Of a stretch of DNA of 64,000 nt, positions 1-9,100 are shown piece by piece; the stretch's first letter is position 1; every line of letters begins with the position of its first letter. This stretch comes from Aquabacter cavernae (GTDB taxonomy: Bacteria > Pseudomonadota > Alphaproteobacteria > Rhizobiales > Xanthobacteraceae). Below the pieces are notes generated by a model that made no database searches, was not told the origin of the DNA, and worked only from the letters and a program-made list of their open reading frames with translations. The stretch covers positions 1 to 64,000 of the forward strand of contig NZ_RWKV01000004.1 of the NCBI RefSeq assembly GCF_003993795.1, given 5' to 3'. The position numbers and the translations under genes were made by a program.

Positions 1-1
1 C

Positions 2-127
2 TTCAACAAGCTCAAACACTTCAGAGCCGTCGCCACCCGCTACGACAAGCGAGACGACAATTTCCTCGCTTCGATCCAACTCGCATCAATCCGCATCTGG
101 CTGCGAAGTTATGAGTCGGTCACCTAG
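2..127 (+). mobile_element. C-terminal end of an IS5-family transposase (partial)
   Basis: The window opens inside a reading frame of 41 codons ending in TAG. It contains the pattern HFRAVATRYDKRDDNFLA and a final IRIWLRSYESVT, which is the usual C-terminus of DDE transposases of the IS5 family (IS427-like group). Everything upstream lies outside the window, so neither the DDE triad nor the left end can be seen. I find no convincing terminal inverted repeat between the stop and the end of the next gene at 157. The copy could therefore be complete to the left or truncated on the right. Family assignment is from recognition of the C-terminal motif only. Confidence 0.8.
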
Positions 128-156
128 GGTGCCATCCTCGCGCCGGGCGCGGAAGA

Positions 157-1353
157 TCACGATGCGGCGGAACCGGCCGATCGCTGCGGCAGAAGATGGA
201 TGACGGCCGCCGCCAGCGTCATGCCCCCGCCGAGAAGGCAGGAGAGCGGCCAGCCGCCGGTGACGAAAGCCCAGGCGCCCAGCGCCGAGCCCACCGCGCC
301 GCCGGAATAGAAGATGAAGAAGAACAGGCCGTTGAGGCGGCTGCGCGCCTCGCTGCCCAGGGCGAAGACCGCCCGCTGGCTGATGACCAGAGACGCCGCC
401 ACGCCGCAATCGATGAGCACGCCCGCCGTGACCAGCAAGGCAAGCTGCGTCCCGCCGCCGGCGCCGCCCGGCCAGGCCAGCAGGAAGGAGACGGCGGAGG
501 CACCGAGCGCCACCAGCGCCCCGAGGCGGCTCCAGCCCCGGTCCGCCGCAGCCCCCACCAAGGGCGCGGCCGCCGCGCCGGTGACCCCGATGAGGGCGAA
601 CAGCGCGACGCCTTTCTGCGTCATGCCATAAGCGGGGCCCATGAGGAGAAGGGGCACCGCCGTCCAGAACAGGGTGAAGGCGCCGAACAGGAAGAACTGC
701 ACGCTCGCCCGCCGCCGCAGCACCGGATTGGCCTTCAGGAGCGACCACATGGAGCTGAGAAGCTGGGAATAACGGAAGCCGTCCTCCGGATGGCGCTGCG
801 GCGCGAAGCGCCAGAGGCAGGCGGCAACGCCCGCCACCAGGGCCGCCGACAGGAGGAAGATGGCCCGCCAGCCGAACACATCCGCCACGAGGCTGGAGAG
901 GGGCCGCGCCAGCATCATGCCCAGCAGCAGGCCCGACATCACATTCCCCACCGCCCGGCCGCGCGCCTCGGGCGCGGAAAGATGGGAGGCGAAGGGCACG
1001 ATCACCTGGGCGACGCAGGCACTGAGCCCGCACACGAAAGCCGCGGCGAGGAACACCGCCGGGCTGCGGGCGAGGCCCGCGCACAGGAGCGCCACCGACA
1101 CCACCATGAAGGCGGTGACGATGAGCCGCCGGTTCTCGAACCGGTCGCCGAGCGGCACCACCAGCAGCATGCCGAGGCCGTAGCCCACCTGCGTCACCGT
1201 CATGGCGAGGCCCGCGGCGGCGGGCGGCATGCCCAGGGAGGCGCCGATGGGCGCCAGCAGCGGCTGGGCATAATAGAGATTGGCTACCGCCACGCCGCCC
1301 GCCAGCGCCAGCAGCGCCATCAGGCCAGCGCCTGCGGGCGAAGCCGCGTTCAT
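157..1353 (-). CDS. MFS transporter
   Basis: A 398-residue protein made almost entirely of hydrophobic segments, consistent with 12 membrane helices. It carries the loop 2-3 signature (GDRFENRRLI) typical of the major facilitator superfamily, here of the YnfM/AraJ-like drug and metabolite efflux type. The start ATG overlaps the stop of the upstream TauE/SafE-like gene by 4 bases (ATGA), so the two are translationally coupled. It is the last gene of the leftward TetR/monooxygenase/cupin cassette, so it may export the substrate or product of that pathway. The substrate cannot be read from sequence. Confidence 0.85.
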   Translation of the reverse strand: MNAASPAGAGLMALLALAGGVAVANLYYAQPLLAPIGASLGMPPAAAGLAMTVTQVGYGLGMLLVVPLGDRFENRRLIVTAFMVVSVALLCAGLARSPAVFLAAAFVCGLSACVAQVIVPFASHLSAPEARGRAVGNVMSGLLLGMMLARPLSSLVADVFGWRAIFLLSAALVAGVAACLWRFAPQRHPEDGFRYSQLLSSMWSLLKANPVLRRRASVQFFLFGAFTLFWTAVPLLLMGPAYGMTQKGVALFALIGVTGAAAAPLVGAAADRGWSRLGALVALGASAVSFLLAWPGGAGGGTQLALLVTAGVLIDCGVAASLVISQRAVFALGSEARSRLNGLFFFIFYSGGAVGSALGAWAFVTGGWPLSCLLGGGMTLAAAVIHLLPQRSAGSAAS

Positions 1354-2111
1354 GGCACGAGGCCGAGGCTGGAGCCCAGCACCTTGGCCCCGGCCAGCAT
1401 GATAAGCACATAGACGATGCGGAACAGGCGATCGCGGTCGATGCGGTCGTGCATGACCTTCCCCACATAGGCGCCGAGCGGAATGGCCGGAAGCAGGGCC
1501 GCCGAATACAGCATGAGGCTCGGCCGCGCCAGGATCAGCCCCGCCACCAGCGGGATGCGCGTGGCGTTGGCCAGCGTGAACACCGCCGACATGGTGCCCG
1601 CATAGATGGTCTTGGGAAGCTGCCGCCGCGTGAGATAGACCGCCACGGGCGGCTGCCCGGCATTGGCGAGGAAGGTGGTGAGGCCGCCCACCCCGCCCCA
1701 GACGAAGGCCCGCCAGAAGGACACGCCGAGCGGCGTGCCCGGCGCCGGGCGAAAGAAGAGCTGGCGCACCGCGAAGGCCAGGATGGCGGCGCCGATCAGC
1801 CCGCCCGCCACGTCGCGCGGCAGGTCGCTGAAGGCATAGGCGCCCACCAGCATGCCGCAGAACAGCCCCGCCGCGATCCAGCGGACGTCTGGCATGGACC
1901 AGGTACGCGGCGGGAAGACGCGCAGCGTCACCAGATCCATGACGAACAGCAGCGGCGCCAGGACCAAAGCGGCATCCACCGGGTCCATGACCAGAGCGAG
2001 GATGGGAATGCCCACCACCGCCAGCCCGCCACCGAACGCGCCCTTTGAAAAGGCGATGATGAAAACCGCCACGAGGCCCGCAAGAACGATCTGCGGTGCA
2101 AAAGCACTCAT
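1350..2111 (-). CDS. TauE/SafE-type membrane exporter
   Basis: A 253-residue membrane protein with about eight hydrophobic segments, starting MSAFAPQIVLAGLVAVF. It has the glycine-rich loop near the N-terminus (SKGAFGGGLAVVGIP) and the internal repeat (WGGVGGLTTFLANAG) that mark the TauE/SafE (formerly DUF81) family of sulfite, sulfonate or organic-anion exporters. I start it at the ATG at 2111, because the upstream extension to 2252 is proline- and glycine-rich and not membrane-like. It follows the cupin gene by 168 bases and overlaps the MFS gene by 4 bases. Two different exporters in one cassette is notable; the substrate is unknown. Confidence 0.8.
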   Translation of the reverse strand: MSAFAPQIVLAGLVAVFIIAFSKGAFGGGLAVVGIPILALVMDPVDAALVLAPLLFVMDLVTLRVFPPRTWSMPDVRWIAAGLFCGMLVGAYAFSDLPRDVAGGLIGAAILAFAVRQLFFRPAPGTPLGVSFWRAFVWGGVGGLTTFLANAGQPPVAVYLTRRQLPKTIYAGTMSAVFTLANATRIPLVAGLILARPSLMLYSAALLPAIPLGAYVGKVMHDRIDRDRLFRIVYVLIMLAGAKVLGSSLGLVP

Positions 2112-2279
2112 CCCCTTGCCGCCTCCCCAGCCTATGGACGGCCCTGCCGTCCCCCTCGGCCCATCGGCGGGACGGGTCGGCGGCGCACCATAGGGCCGAC
2201 GGTGCCCGGGTGGAAATGATCGGCCGTGATGAAGCCCATCATTTCCGCTCATGACATGCGTGCGCGACCGGCCCGCGTC

Positions 2280-2711
2280 TCAGGCCGCCGCGCGGACCTC
2301 AAGGGGCACGTCCAACGGCGCATTGGGGCCGTCGAGGAATTCCACCGTGGTGAAGACCAGATCCGCCGTGCCCCGGTTCTCCAGGTCATGGGTCATGAAC
2401 TCGCCAGCCTTGAAGCTGAGATGCTGGGTCTCGCCGGGCTTGTAGGTCACGTCCACGATCCGCCCGTCGCCATAATGGGAGCGGGCGGAACCGCCGGTAA
2501 GGCAGGTCCAGAAATAGTCCAGCACATGGGTATGGAAATCGAGGCGCGCGCCGGGCGCGAGCGTGAGGGTCCAGACGCGCACGCGGTCGGTCTCGGAGAC
2601 GAGGCAGGTTCCCACCTCCCCCTTGCCCGCGCGGGCGGTGAAGCGGGCGCGCAGTTCCTCGGGCCACTGGGCGGGAGCGTCAGGCCACTGGCGGATCACA
2701 TGCTTGGTCAT
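2280..2711 (-). CDS. small cupin-domain protein
   Basis: A 143-residue single-domain protein. The central part has the cupin pattern: LAPGARLDFHTHVLDYFW gives an HxH pair followed by an acidic position, and the second motif is seen around PGETQHLSFKAGEFMTHDL. It starts at an ATG behind a strong GGAGGAG. The next gene upstream, the FAD monooxygenase, ends 18 bases away, so the two are surely co-transcribed. Small cupins beside flavin monooxygenases often act as metal-dependent dioxygenases, isomerases or lyases of the same degradation route. That role is inference; the fold is well supported. Confidence 0.75.
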   Translation of the reverse strand: MTKHVIRQWPDAPAQWPEELRARFTARAGKGEVGTCLVSETDRVRVWTLTLAPGARLDFHTHVLDYFWTCLTGGSARSHYGDGRIVDVTYKPGETQHLSFKAGEFMTHDLENRGTADLVFTTVEFLDGPNAPLDVPLEVRAAA

Positions 2712-2729
2712 TGAAGGCTCCTCCCGGTG

Positions 2730-3983
2730 TCAGGCTGCGATGCCCGTATTGACGGCCGTCTCGGCCATGATGGCGTCCGGCTGGCAATGGTGCGCCGCCG
2801 CCGCCTTGTCCTCCTCGCTCACGAGGTCCGCCTGGAGATAGGAGCCGAGCTGGCGGGCCCGGCGCACCACGGCGGCGCCATAGGGCTGGCGCTCCGCCTC
2901 GAAGGCGGCCAGCGCCGCGTCCATGCCCGTGTCCGTCTGCGCCTGCTCGCGCAGAAGCCGGGCGAGCGCGTCCGCATCTCCGGCCGCCTTGGTGACGCCC
3001 ATGCCCACATGGGGCCGCGCCACGAAGGCCGCATCGCCCAGGATCAGGGTGCGGCGCCCCAGCACCATGCGCGGGGAGACGAGATCCTGAATCACCTGGA
3101 TGAAGGGATGGGCCGTGCGCTCCACCACTTCAGCGAACTGGGGCGACAAGGTCTCGCGGGCGGCGCGGCGCATCTCGGCGATCACGTCCGGGCGGATCTT
3201 GTTGGGCGGAATGGAGAGGGCGTGGCGCACCCCGTCCGTATCGGTGAGCATATCCGCCAGCACCGTGCCGGCGGGCGCCGGGCGGTACCAGACGAAATTG
3301 AAGCGCCGCCGCCCGCGCTCCAGCGCCTCATTCTCGCCCGCCACGGGATAGCCCAGCATCTGCTCGCCGGGGGGAAGGCTGAAGGCGAAATAATCCGCCA
3401 GTTCCGCCTGCGCGTTCTCCGAAAGCAGCCCTTCCGGCACGAGGCCCCGCCAGGCGATGTAGCCCACATAGGACGCCTGCACGTCCGGCATGAATTGCTG
3501 GCGGATGGTGGAGGCGATGCCGTCGGCGCCGATCAGGAGGTCGCCCTCCTCCACGCTGCCATCGTCGAAATGGGCACGCACCCGCGCGCCCGCTTCCTCC
3601 ACCCGCGTGAGGGTGCGGCCATGATGGTAGCGCTCGGAGGGGAGCGCGGAGCGCAGCAGCGCGTAGAGATGGCCCCAGGAGGTCACCACCTGCTCCAGGC
3701 GCAATTCGCCTGCCACGGCGCCGTCGCGGGCGAACACCCGCCGGCCGGGAACGAAGACGCCCACCCGCGCCGCCTCGCTGTCCGCCCCGCAGGTCTTCAG
3801 GATGTCCAGCAGTTCCGCATGGGTCACGATGCCCGCGCCGCGGCCCGACAATTCCGAGCCGATGCGCTCGAACACATGCACGTCCCAGCCGTCCCGCAGG
3901 AGGCTGAGCCCCGCAAACAGGCCCGCCATGGACCCGCCGATGATGAGCGCCCGCCTGGGCCCCGGATTGCCCGACCCCGCCAT
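2730..3983 (-). CDS. FAD-dependent aromatic-ring monooxygenase
   Basis: A 417-residue class A flavoprotein hydroxylase. It shows all three family motifs: the dinucleotide-binding GGSMAG at residues 16-21 in a beta-alpha-beta start, the DG motif (LLIGADGIASTIR) in the middle, and the GD motif (LILGDAAFVARPHVGMG) that binds the ribityl chain. The GGSxAG variant and overall length resemble 2,6-dihydroxypyridine 3-hydroxylase and related enzymes for N-heteroaromatics, but the substrate is not certain. I choose the ATG at 3983 because GGGAGG lies six bases before it; a GTG two codons earlier also exists. It sits directly downstream of a TetR gene with an inverted repeat between them. Confidence 0.85.
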   Translation of the reverse strand: MAGSGNPGPRRALIIGGSMAGLFAGLSLLRDGWDVHVFERIGSELSGRGAGIVTHAELLDILKTCGADSEAARVGVFVPGRRVFARDGAVAGELRLEQVVTSWGHLYALLRSALPSERYHHGRTLTRVEEAGARVRAHFDDGSVEEGDLLIGADGIASTIRQQFMPDVQASYVGYIAWRGLVPEGLLSENAQAELADYFAFSLPPGEQMLGYPVAGENEALERGRRRFNFVWYRPAPAGTVLADMLTDTDGVRHALSIPPNKIRPDVIAEMRRAARETLSPQFAEVVERTAHPFIQVIQDLVSPRMVLGRRTLILGDAAFVARPHVGMGVTKAAGDADALARLLREQAQTDTGMDAALAAFEAERQPYGAAVVRRARQLGSYLQADLVSEEDKAAAAHHCQPDAIMAETAVNTGIAA

Positions 3984-4022
3984 GGCCACCTCCCTGTCCC
4001 GGCGGGCTGACCCCGCTCGGAT

Positions 4023-4094
4023 ATATTGATCGCACGATAAACCCTGACGCCCGGGCGGGCCGGCGTCAAGTTTTATTTATCGATTGATCAATAT
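4023..4094. promoter_or_regulatory. Candidate TetR operator (ATATTGATC ... GATCAATAT inverted repeat)
   Basis: A perfect 9-base inverted repeat has arms at 4023-4031 and 4086-4094, separated by 54 bases. The right arm overlaps the last codons of the TetR gene and contains its own small palindrome TTGATCAA. The left arm lies 40 bases before the monooxygenase start. Placement between regulator and first enzyme gene suits an operator, although the wide spacing suggests either two half-sites bound separately or looping. No experiment or alignment supports it here. Confidence 0.4.
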
Positions 4095-4809
4095 CCTTTC
4101 GTCGGACCCGCTTGGCGGGGGTCGCGACAGGGGCCGGGAGAGGGGCCGGAGGGGGCGTCGGCCGGAGAAGGGCGGCACAGGCTTCCGGCGCGCCTTCCAG
4201 AAAGGCGCGCACGCGCAGCGCAATGTCGGAATTCACGTCTTGCGGCAACGGCATGCCGTAGATGAACCGGCGGACTCCGAGGTAGAATATTGAGGCATGC
4301 AGGCCCCAGATCAGCTCCACCTCCGCTTCGCGCACCGGCTCGCTCTCGGGCAGGCCACCCGCATGGCGGATTTCCCGCGCGACGGTGTCGAACACTGTGG
4401 AGCGCAGGAAGGTGAGGTAGCGCGCGTTGAAATCCAGGCCCTTGAGACCCGCGAACATGAACAGGCGGATCCATTCATAGGTGAGCACGGCCCGCGCATA
4501 GTCCTGATAGAAGCGCGTCAGCCGGGCCTGGAGCGGCACCGTGCGATCCTTGAGAACGGAACTCCAATCCGCCTTCCAGGGCTCCATATAGATCTCCTCA
4601 TAGACACGGTCGAGCAGTGCCTCCTTGGAGGGGAAATAGCGGTAGAGAAGCGGCTGGGTGATGCCGATCCGTGCGGCGAGATCGCGCGTGGAACCGTCGA
4701 AGCCGTGCTCCGCGAAGAAGGCGATGGACGCCTTGACGATCGCATCTTCCCGGACGCGCGGATCGAGGCGACGCTTCTCCGCGGCCGCGGGACTTGCCTT
4801 GCGTGGCAA
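4066..4809 (-). CDS. TetR/AcrR-family transcriptional regulator
   Basis: The N-terminal 20-67 region reads as a TetR helix-turn-helix: DAIVKASIAFFAEHGFDGST, then RDLAARIGITQPLLYRYFPS, then KEALLDRV. The remainder is a helical ligand domain, followed by a Pro/Ala-rich tail and basic end (AKRVRRKD). I place the start at a TTG at 4809, which has GGAGGG six bases upstream and gives 247 residues. An ATG at 4950 would add 47 low-complexity residues and swallow most of the control region of mbfA, so I think it is not used. The regulator probably represses the monooxygenase cassette downstream on the same strand. Confidence 0.85.
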   Translation of the reverse strand: MPRKASPAAAEKRRLDPRVREDAIVKASIAFFAEHGFDGSTRDLAARIGITQPLLYRYFPSKEALLDRVYEEIYMEPWKADWSSVLKDRTVPLQARLTRFYQDYARAVLTYEWIRLFMFAGLKGLDFNARYLTFLRSTVFDTVAREIRHAGGLPESEPVREAEVELIWGLHASIFYLGVRRFIYGMPLPQDVNSDIALRVRAFLEGAPEACAALLRPTPPPAPLPAPVATPAKRVRRKDIDQSINKT

Positions 4810-4996
4810 TGGAAACCCTCCATGTCTGCAACCGCGCATAGCATCGGCTGCTCGTGTCGTGAACCGGCGCGCGCCCATGCGCCGGTGCGGCGCAGTGTCT
4901 TTGTCGCCTGCGGGCGTCGTCAGATTGAAATGATTATCAGTCAGCTCCATCCGCGGGCGCCACCTTGTCTGGCCCCACGGACACGCCTATCTACAG

Positions 4997-5013
4997 TTTA
5001 GAATAATTCTAGG
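4997..5013 (+). promoter_or_regulatory. Irr-binding ICE box upstream of mbfA
   Basis: The sequence TTTAGAATAATTCTAGG is a near-perfect palindrome matching the iron control element recognised by the rhizobial Fur-family regulator Irr (TTTAGAA-N3-TTCTAAA type). It ends 10 bases before the mbfA ATG, so bound Irr would block transcription or translation start. This fits the known repression of mbfA by Irr under iron limitation in Bradyrhizobium and Agrobacterium. The motif is directly visible; regulation in this strain is inferred. Confidence 0.8.
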
Positions 5014-5023
5014 ATATGAGATC

Positions 5024-6001
5024 ATGATACCGGGCTTCGGTGCACGGCGGCAGTTTTCCGACCTCTCGGAAAAGGAAGTGCTCGCTCTCGCAATCTCCTC
5101 CGAGGAAGATGACGGACGCATTTACACCGACTATGCGGAGGCGGTGCGCAGCGAATATCCCGCCACCGCCCAGGTTCTGGACGGCATGTCGGCGGAGGAG
5201 AACCGCCACCGCCTGGCGTTGATCGCCGAATTCCGCCGCCGCTTCGGCGAGCACATTCCCCTCATCCGGCGCGAGCATGTGGCCGGCTATTATGCCCGCC
5301 GCCCGGTGTGGCTTGTGAAGAATCTGGGCATCGACAAGATCCGCGCCGAGATCGCCCGGATGGAGGACGACGCCGCCACCTTCTATCTGGCGGCGGTCAA
5401 GCGCGCGGCGGATGCCGGGACGCGCGAGCTTCTGGGCTCGCTGGCGGCGGCGGAGCAGCAGCACCTCGTGGTCGCCGAGACGCTGGCCGACGCCAATCTC
5501 CCGCCGGGCGTGAAGGGGGAGGAGGACGACAAGGCGCGCCGCCAGTTCGTGCTCACCTGGGTGCAGCCGGGCCTTGCGGGCCTCATGGACGGCTCGGTGT
5601 CCACGCTCGCGCCCATCTTCGCCACCGCCTTCGCCACGCAGAATTCCCACACCACTTTGCTGGTGGGCATCGCGGCTTCGGTGGGCGCGGGCATTTCCAT
5701 GGGCTTCACGGAAGCCGCCCATGATGACGGCGTCATTTCCGGGCGCGGCTCGCCCATCAAGCGCGGCTTCGCCTCCGGCATCATGACCGCCGTGGGCGGG
5801 CTGGGCCATGCCTTGCCCTATCTCATTCCCCATTTCTGGACCGCCACCGGCGTCGCCGCCTTGGTGGTGTTCGTGGAATTGTGGACCATCGCCTGGATCC
5901 AGAACCGCTACATGGAGACGCCCTTCATGCGGGCGGCGTTCCAGGTGGTGCTGGGCGGTGCGCTGGTGCTGGCCGCCGGCATCCTCATCGGCGGCAGTTG
6001 A
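5024..6001 (+). CDS. mbfA: Membrane-bound ferritin-like iron exporter MbfA
   Basis: A 325-residue two-domain protein. Residues 1-160 form a ferritin-like (erythrin-vacuolar iron transport) domain with di-iron ligand motifs: E27/E28, then E59xxH62, and later the second ExxH in AAEQQH. Residues 165-325 are a VIT1/CCC1-like membrane domain with several hydrophobic helices, starting at GLAGLMDGSVSTLAPIFATAF. Known members export ferrous iron from the cytoplasm and protect against iron and peroxide stress. The gene stands alone, is preceded by an Irr box and is followed by a strong hairpin. It is divergent from the TetR gene and unrelated to it. Confidence 0.93.
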   Translation: MIPGFGARRQFSDLSEKEVLALAISSEEDDGRIYTDYAEAVRSEYPATAQVLDGMSAEENRHRLALIAEFRRRFGEHIPLIRREHVAGYYARRPVWLVKNLGIDKIRAEIARMEDDAATFYLAAVKRAADAGTRELLGSLAAAEQQHLVVAETLADANLPPGVKGEEDDKARRQFVLTWVQPGLAGLMDGSVSTLAPIFATAFATQNSHTTLLVGIAASVGAGISMGFTEAAHDDGVISGRGSPIKRGFASGIMTAVGGLGHALPYLIPHFWTATGVAALVVFVELWTIAWIQNRYMETPFMRAAFQVVLGGALVLAAGILIGGS

Positions 6002-6020
6002 CGCTTTTTCTGTGAGAAGG

Positions 6021-6050
6021 GCTCCGGGCGCTCGGGGGTGCGCCCGGAGC
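6021..6050 (+). terminator. Hairpin terminator after mbfA
   Basis: An 11-base perfect stem (GCTCCGGGCGC, arms 6021-6031 and 6040-6050) with an 8-base loop is followed by TTTCCC. It begins 20 bases after the mbfA stop. The T-run is short, so termination strength is uncertain. Confidence 0.65.
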
Positions 6051-6086
6051 TTTCCCGCTCCCGGCCGGGCGACCGGAAGCGGAGTC

Positions 6087-6112
6087 CGCCCCGCCGGGAG
6101 TTTGGCGGGGCG
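6087..6112 (-). terminator. Possible hairpin after the endoglucanase gene
   Basis: Arms CGCCCCGCC (6087-6095) and GGCGGGGCG (6104-6112) pair perfectly across an 8-base loop, 28 bases beyond the stop of the leftward endoglucanase gene. No T-run follows on that strand, so this is a weak terminator candidate in a convergent intergenic region. Confidence 0.35.
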
Positions 6113-6140
6113 AAAGGCACGGGCGCAGCGCGCCCGGCGG

Positions 6141-9100
6141 TCACAGATGCAGGTCGATCTGCGAGGCGTCGTAGGCGCCGGAGCCGGTGAAGCCGAAGCT
6201 CACCGTGCCGTCCGCACTGAGCGCCCCGTTCCAGGCGGCGTTGCGGATCACGTAGCCGTCGTCGTCCTGGGAGACGATCTCGGCATTCCAGATGCTGGTG
6301 ATCTCGAACGGCATGTCGATCTCCAGCTGCCAGCCATTGGTGGCCCCGCCCTCATTGTGGATGACCACCGAGGCGTTGAACCCGCTGCCCCAGGAATCCA
6401 CCAGGTTCAGCAGCGCCTCCAGGTCCGCCTCGACGGAGCCCGAGCCGCCGCCGGTGCCCGGATTGGTCGGGGTGGTCGGGGTGGTGTCATCATTCAGGAT
6501 GGTGGCCTGCGCCGTGCCGACGCCGATCACCGCGCCTGACGCATCCATCAGCATGACCGAGAAGGATTCGTCCGCCTCGTCCAGGCTGTCGGGCGTCACC
6601 GCGATCTTGATCTCCTTGGTGGTCTCGCCCGGAGCGAAGGTCACGGTGCCGTGGCTCGGGGTGAAGTCCCCGTCCCCGGCCGTCCCGGCCATGGTGTGAT
6701 AGCCCACGGTCACCACCTCGCTGGAGGCGGCGGAGAGGGTGACGAGGAAGGTGGCGTAGGTCACGTCCGCCGCGCTGCCGCCCTCGCCGTCCGGAACGTC
6801 CGTGGCGAAGTCGAACTTGATGGCCTCCAGATAGGCCATCTTGTTGGTGTTCACCGTGGTCCAGTCATTGGCCAGGATGCCGCCCGTATCGCCGGAATTG
6901 GGATTCCACGACCAGAAGGTCCAGCTGATCCCCTGGTCGCCCTCGGGGATGTCGATGGTGCCGTCATTGTCGAAGTCGCCGGCAATGTAGGAGGTGATGG
7001 CCTCCAGCCACGGGGCATCCTTGGGGTCGGTCAGGTTGGTGCCGAACTCGCCGATATAAACCGGCGCGATCCCCTCCCGGTAGATATAGCCCCACATCTC
7101 GTCGAACTTCTCCGGCAGGTGCGCGGCGAAGTCGGAGGACTGGAACCAGGGCTGGTTGTAGACCGAGTTGGGATAATCGTGGGCCGAATAGACCAGCTTG
7201 TTGTCCACGTTCAGCTCGATGGGCCGGTCGCGCACCCCTTCCAGGTTGCCGCCCCACCAGTAATTGTTGCCGTCATAGGTGCCCACGCCCTCGACGAAGA
7301 TCAGCCAGTCGTCATTGACCGCGCCGATGGCATTGCCGGCCCGCTCGGCCGCCGCCGCCCAGTCATTGGCGCCGCCTCCGCCCCAGGTGCCGTTATAGGG
7401 CTCGTTATGGAGGTCGGCGCCGATCACGGCGGGCTCGTCCGCATAGCGCTGGGCCAGCATCTGCCAGTCGGAGACCCAGGCCGCCTCGCTATATTGGCCG
7501 TTATACCAAAGCCCGTTGCCGGACGTGCCCGCACCCGCCTCGGACCGGTGATGGTCGAGGATGATCTTCAGGCCGATCTCGGCGGCATAGTCCACGATCT
7601 TGTCCATGATCTGGAGCGCCGAGAGGCCCTGCAGGTCCGGATTCTTCGAGAAGTCGATGCCGTTGGGCGCCGCCGAGGTGTGCAGCATCTCCGACGAGAA
7701 GGGCAGCCGGATGGTGTTGAACCCGAGGTCCACCATCTGGTCCATCATGTCCTGGTAGCCGCGCGTCCACAGGCCGTGGGGCGCGAAATTGGAGCTTTCA
7801 AAGCCGAACCAGTTCACGCCCGCGATCTGCACGGTGTTGCCGTCCGCATCGACGATCTGGTTGCCGCGCGTGGAGAGCCAGCCCTCCGCCGCCGCGCCCG
7901 TGCCAGGATCGCCCTCGATGACCGTGGTTCCGGAAATGCTCACCACGGGCGCGGTGCCCGAGACATCGTCATTGACGATGGTGCCCGTGGCCGAGCCATC
8001 GGTGATGGTGGCCCCGGTGGGCGCGGAGAGGGTGACCGTGAAGGTCTCGTTGCTCTCCACCGCCGTGTCGCCGTTCACCGTCACCTGAATGGTCTTGGTG
8101 GTCTCGCCCGCCGCGAAGGTGACGGTCCCGTTGCCCGCCGCATAGTCGGAGCCCGCCGTGGCGGTGCCGTCGCCCGTGGCATAGGCGACGCTCACCGGCC
8201 CGGTCGCGGCCTGGGAGAGGGTGATGGTGAAGGTCATCACCTTCGTGCCCGCATGGCCCTCGGTGACGCTGGCATCGGCGATGGAGAGGCTGGGCAGCAC
8301 CACGTCGTCATTGAGGATGGTGCCGATGCCCGTGGCATCCGAGATGGTGGCGCCGCTCGCCCCCGAGAGGGTGAGGGTCAGCGTCTCATTGGCCTCCACC
8401 ACGGTGTCGCCCGCCACCTGCACATAGACCACCTTGGTGGTCTCGCCGGGCGCGAAGGTGAGGGAGCCGGAGAGCGCGGCATAGTCCGAGCCCGCCTGGG
8501 CGGTGCCGTTGGAGGTGCCATAGGCCACGCTCACCGCCGTGGCGGACGCCGCCGACAGGGTGACGGTGAAGGCCAGCAGGCTGGTGCCCGCATTCCCCTC
8601 CACCACGCTGGCATCGCTCACCACCAAGCTGGGCAGAACCGGCGCGGGATCGCCCGAGACCGGGCTGCCATTGAGCACGAAGCCGCTGGCCGCCGTGCCG
8701 CCGCTGGCCTGGAAGCCGAAGGCGGTCTCCTTCCCGGCACCCACGGCGCCGTTATAGGACAGGTTCTTGATCACATAGTGGGTGCCCACATGGCTCACGA
8801 TCTGGGCGTTCCAGATGTTCGTGATGGTGAAGCCCGCATCGAACTCCACGGTCCAGCCGTTCAGCGCCGCACCGCCCGCTTCCACCGTCATGTTGGCGGT
8901 GAAGCCGGAGCCCCAATTGCTGGACACCTGATACTCCACCGCGCCGCCCGTTCCGGGATTGGGCGCCGTGTCGTCATTGGTGATGGTGCCCGTGCCCGAA
9001 CCATCTGCGATGGTGGCGCCGGAGGGGGCGGAGAGGTTGAGGATGAGGGTCTCGTTGGCCTCAACCGCCGTGTCGCCGTTCACCGTCACCTGAATGGTCT

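Noticed and set aside
86-1468. 460-codon - strand frame over the MFS gene
   Set aside because: It is the +1 shadow of the MFS gene; it lacks hydrophobic segments and ribosome site.
2111-2252. Longer start for the TauE/SafE-type gene
   Set aside because: The extra 47 residues are Pro/Gly/Arg-rich and not hydrophobic, unlike a TauE N-terminus; the ATG at 2111 begins the first helix properly.
4810-4950. N-terminal extension of the TetR gene to the ATG at 4950
   Set aside because: The extension is low-complexity, covers the mbfA control region and lacks a ribosome site, while TTG at 4809 has an ideal GGAGGG.
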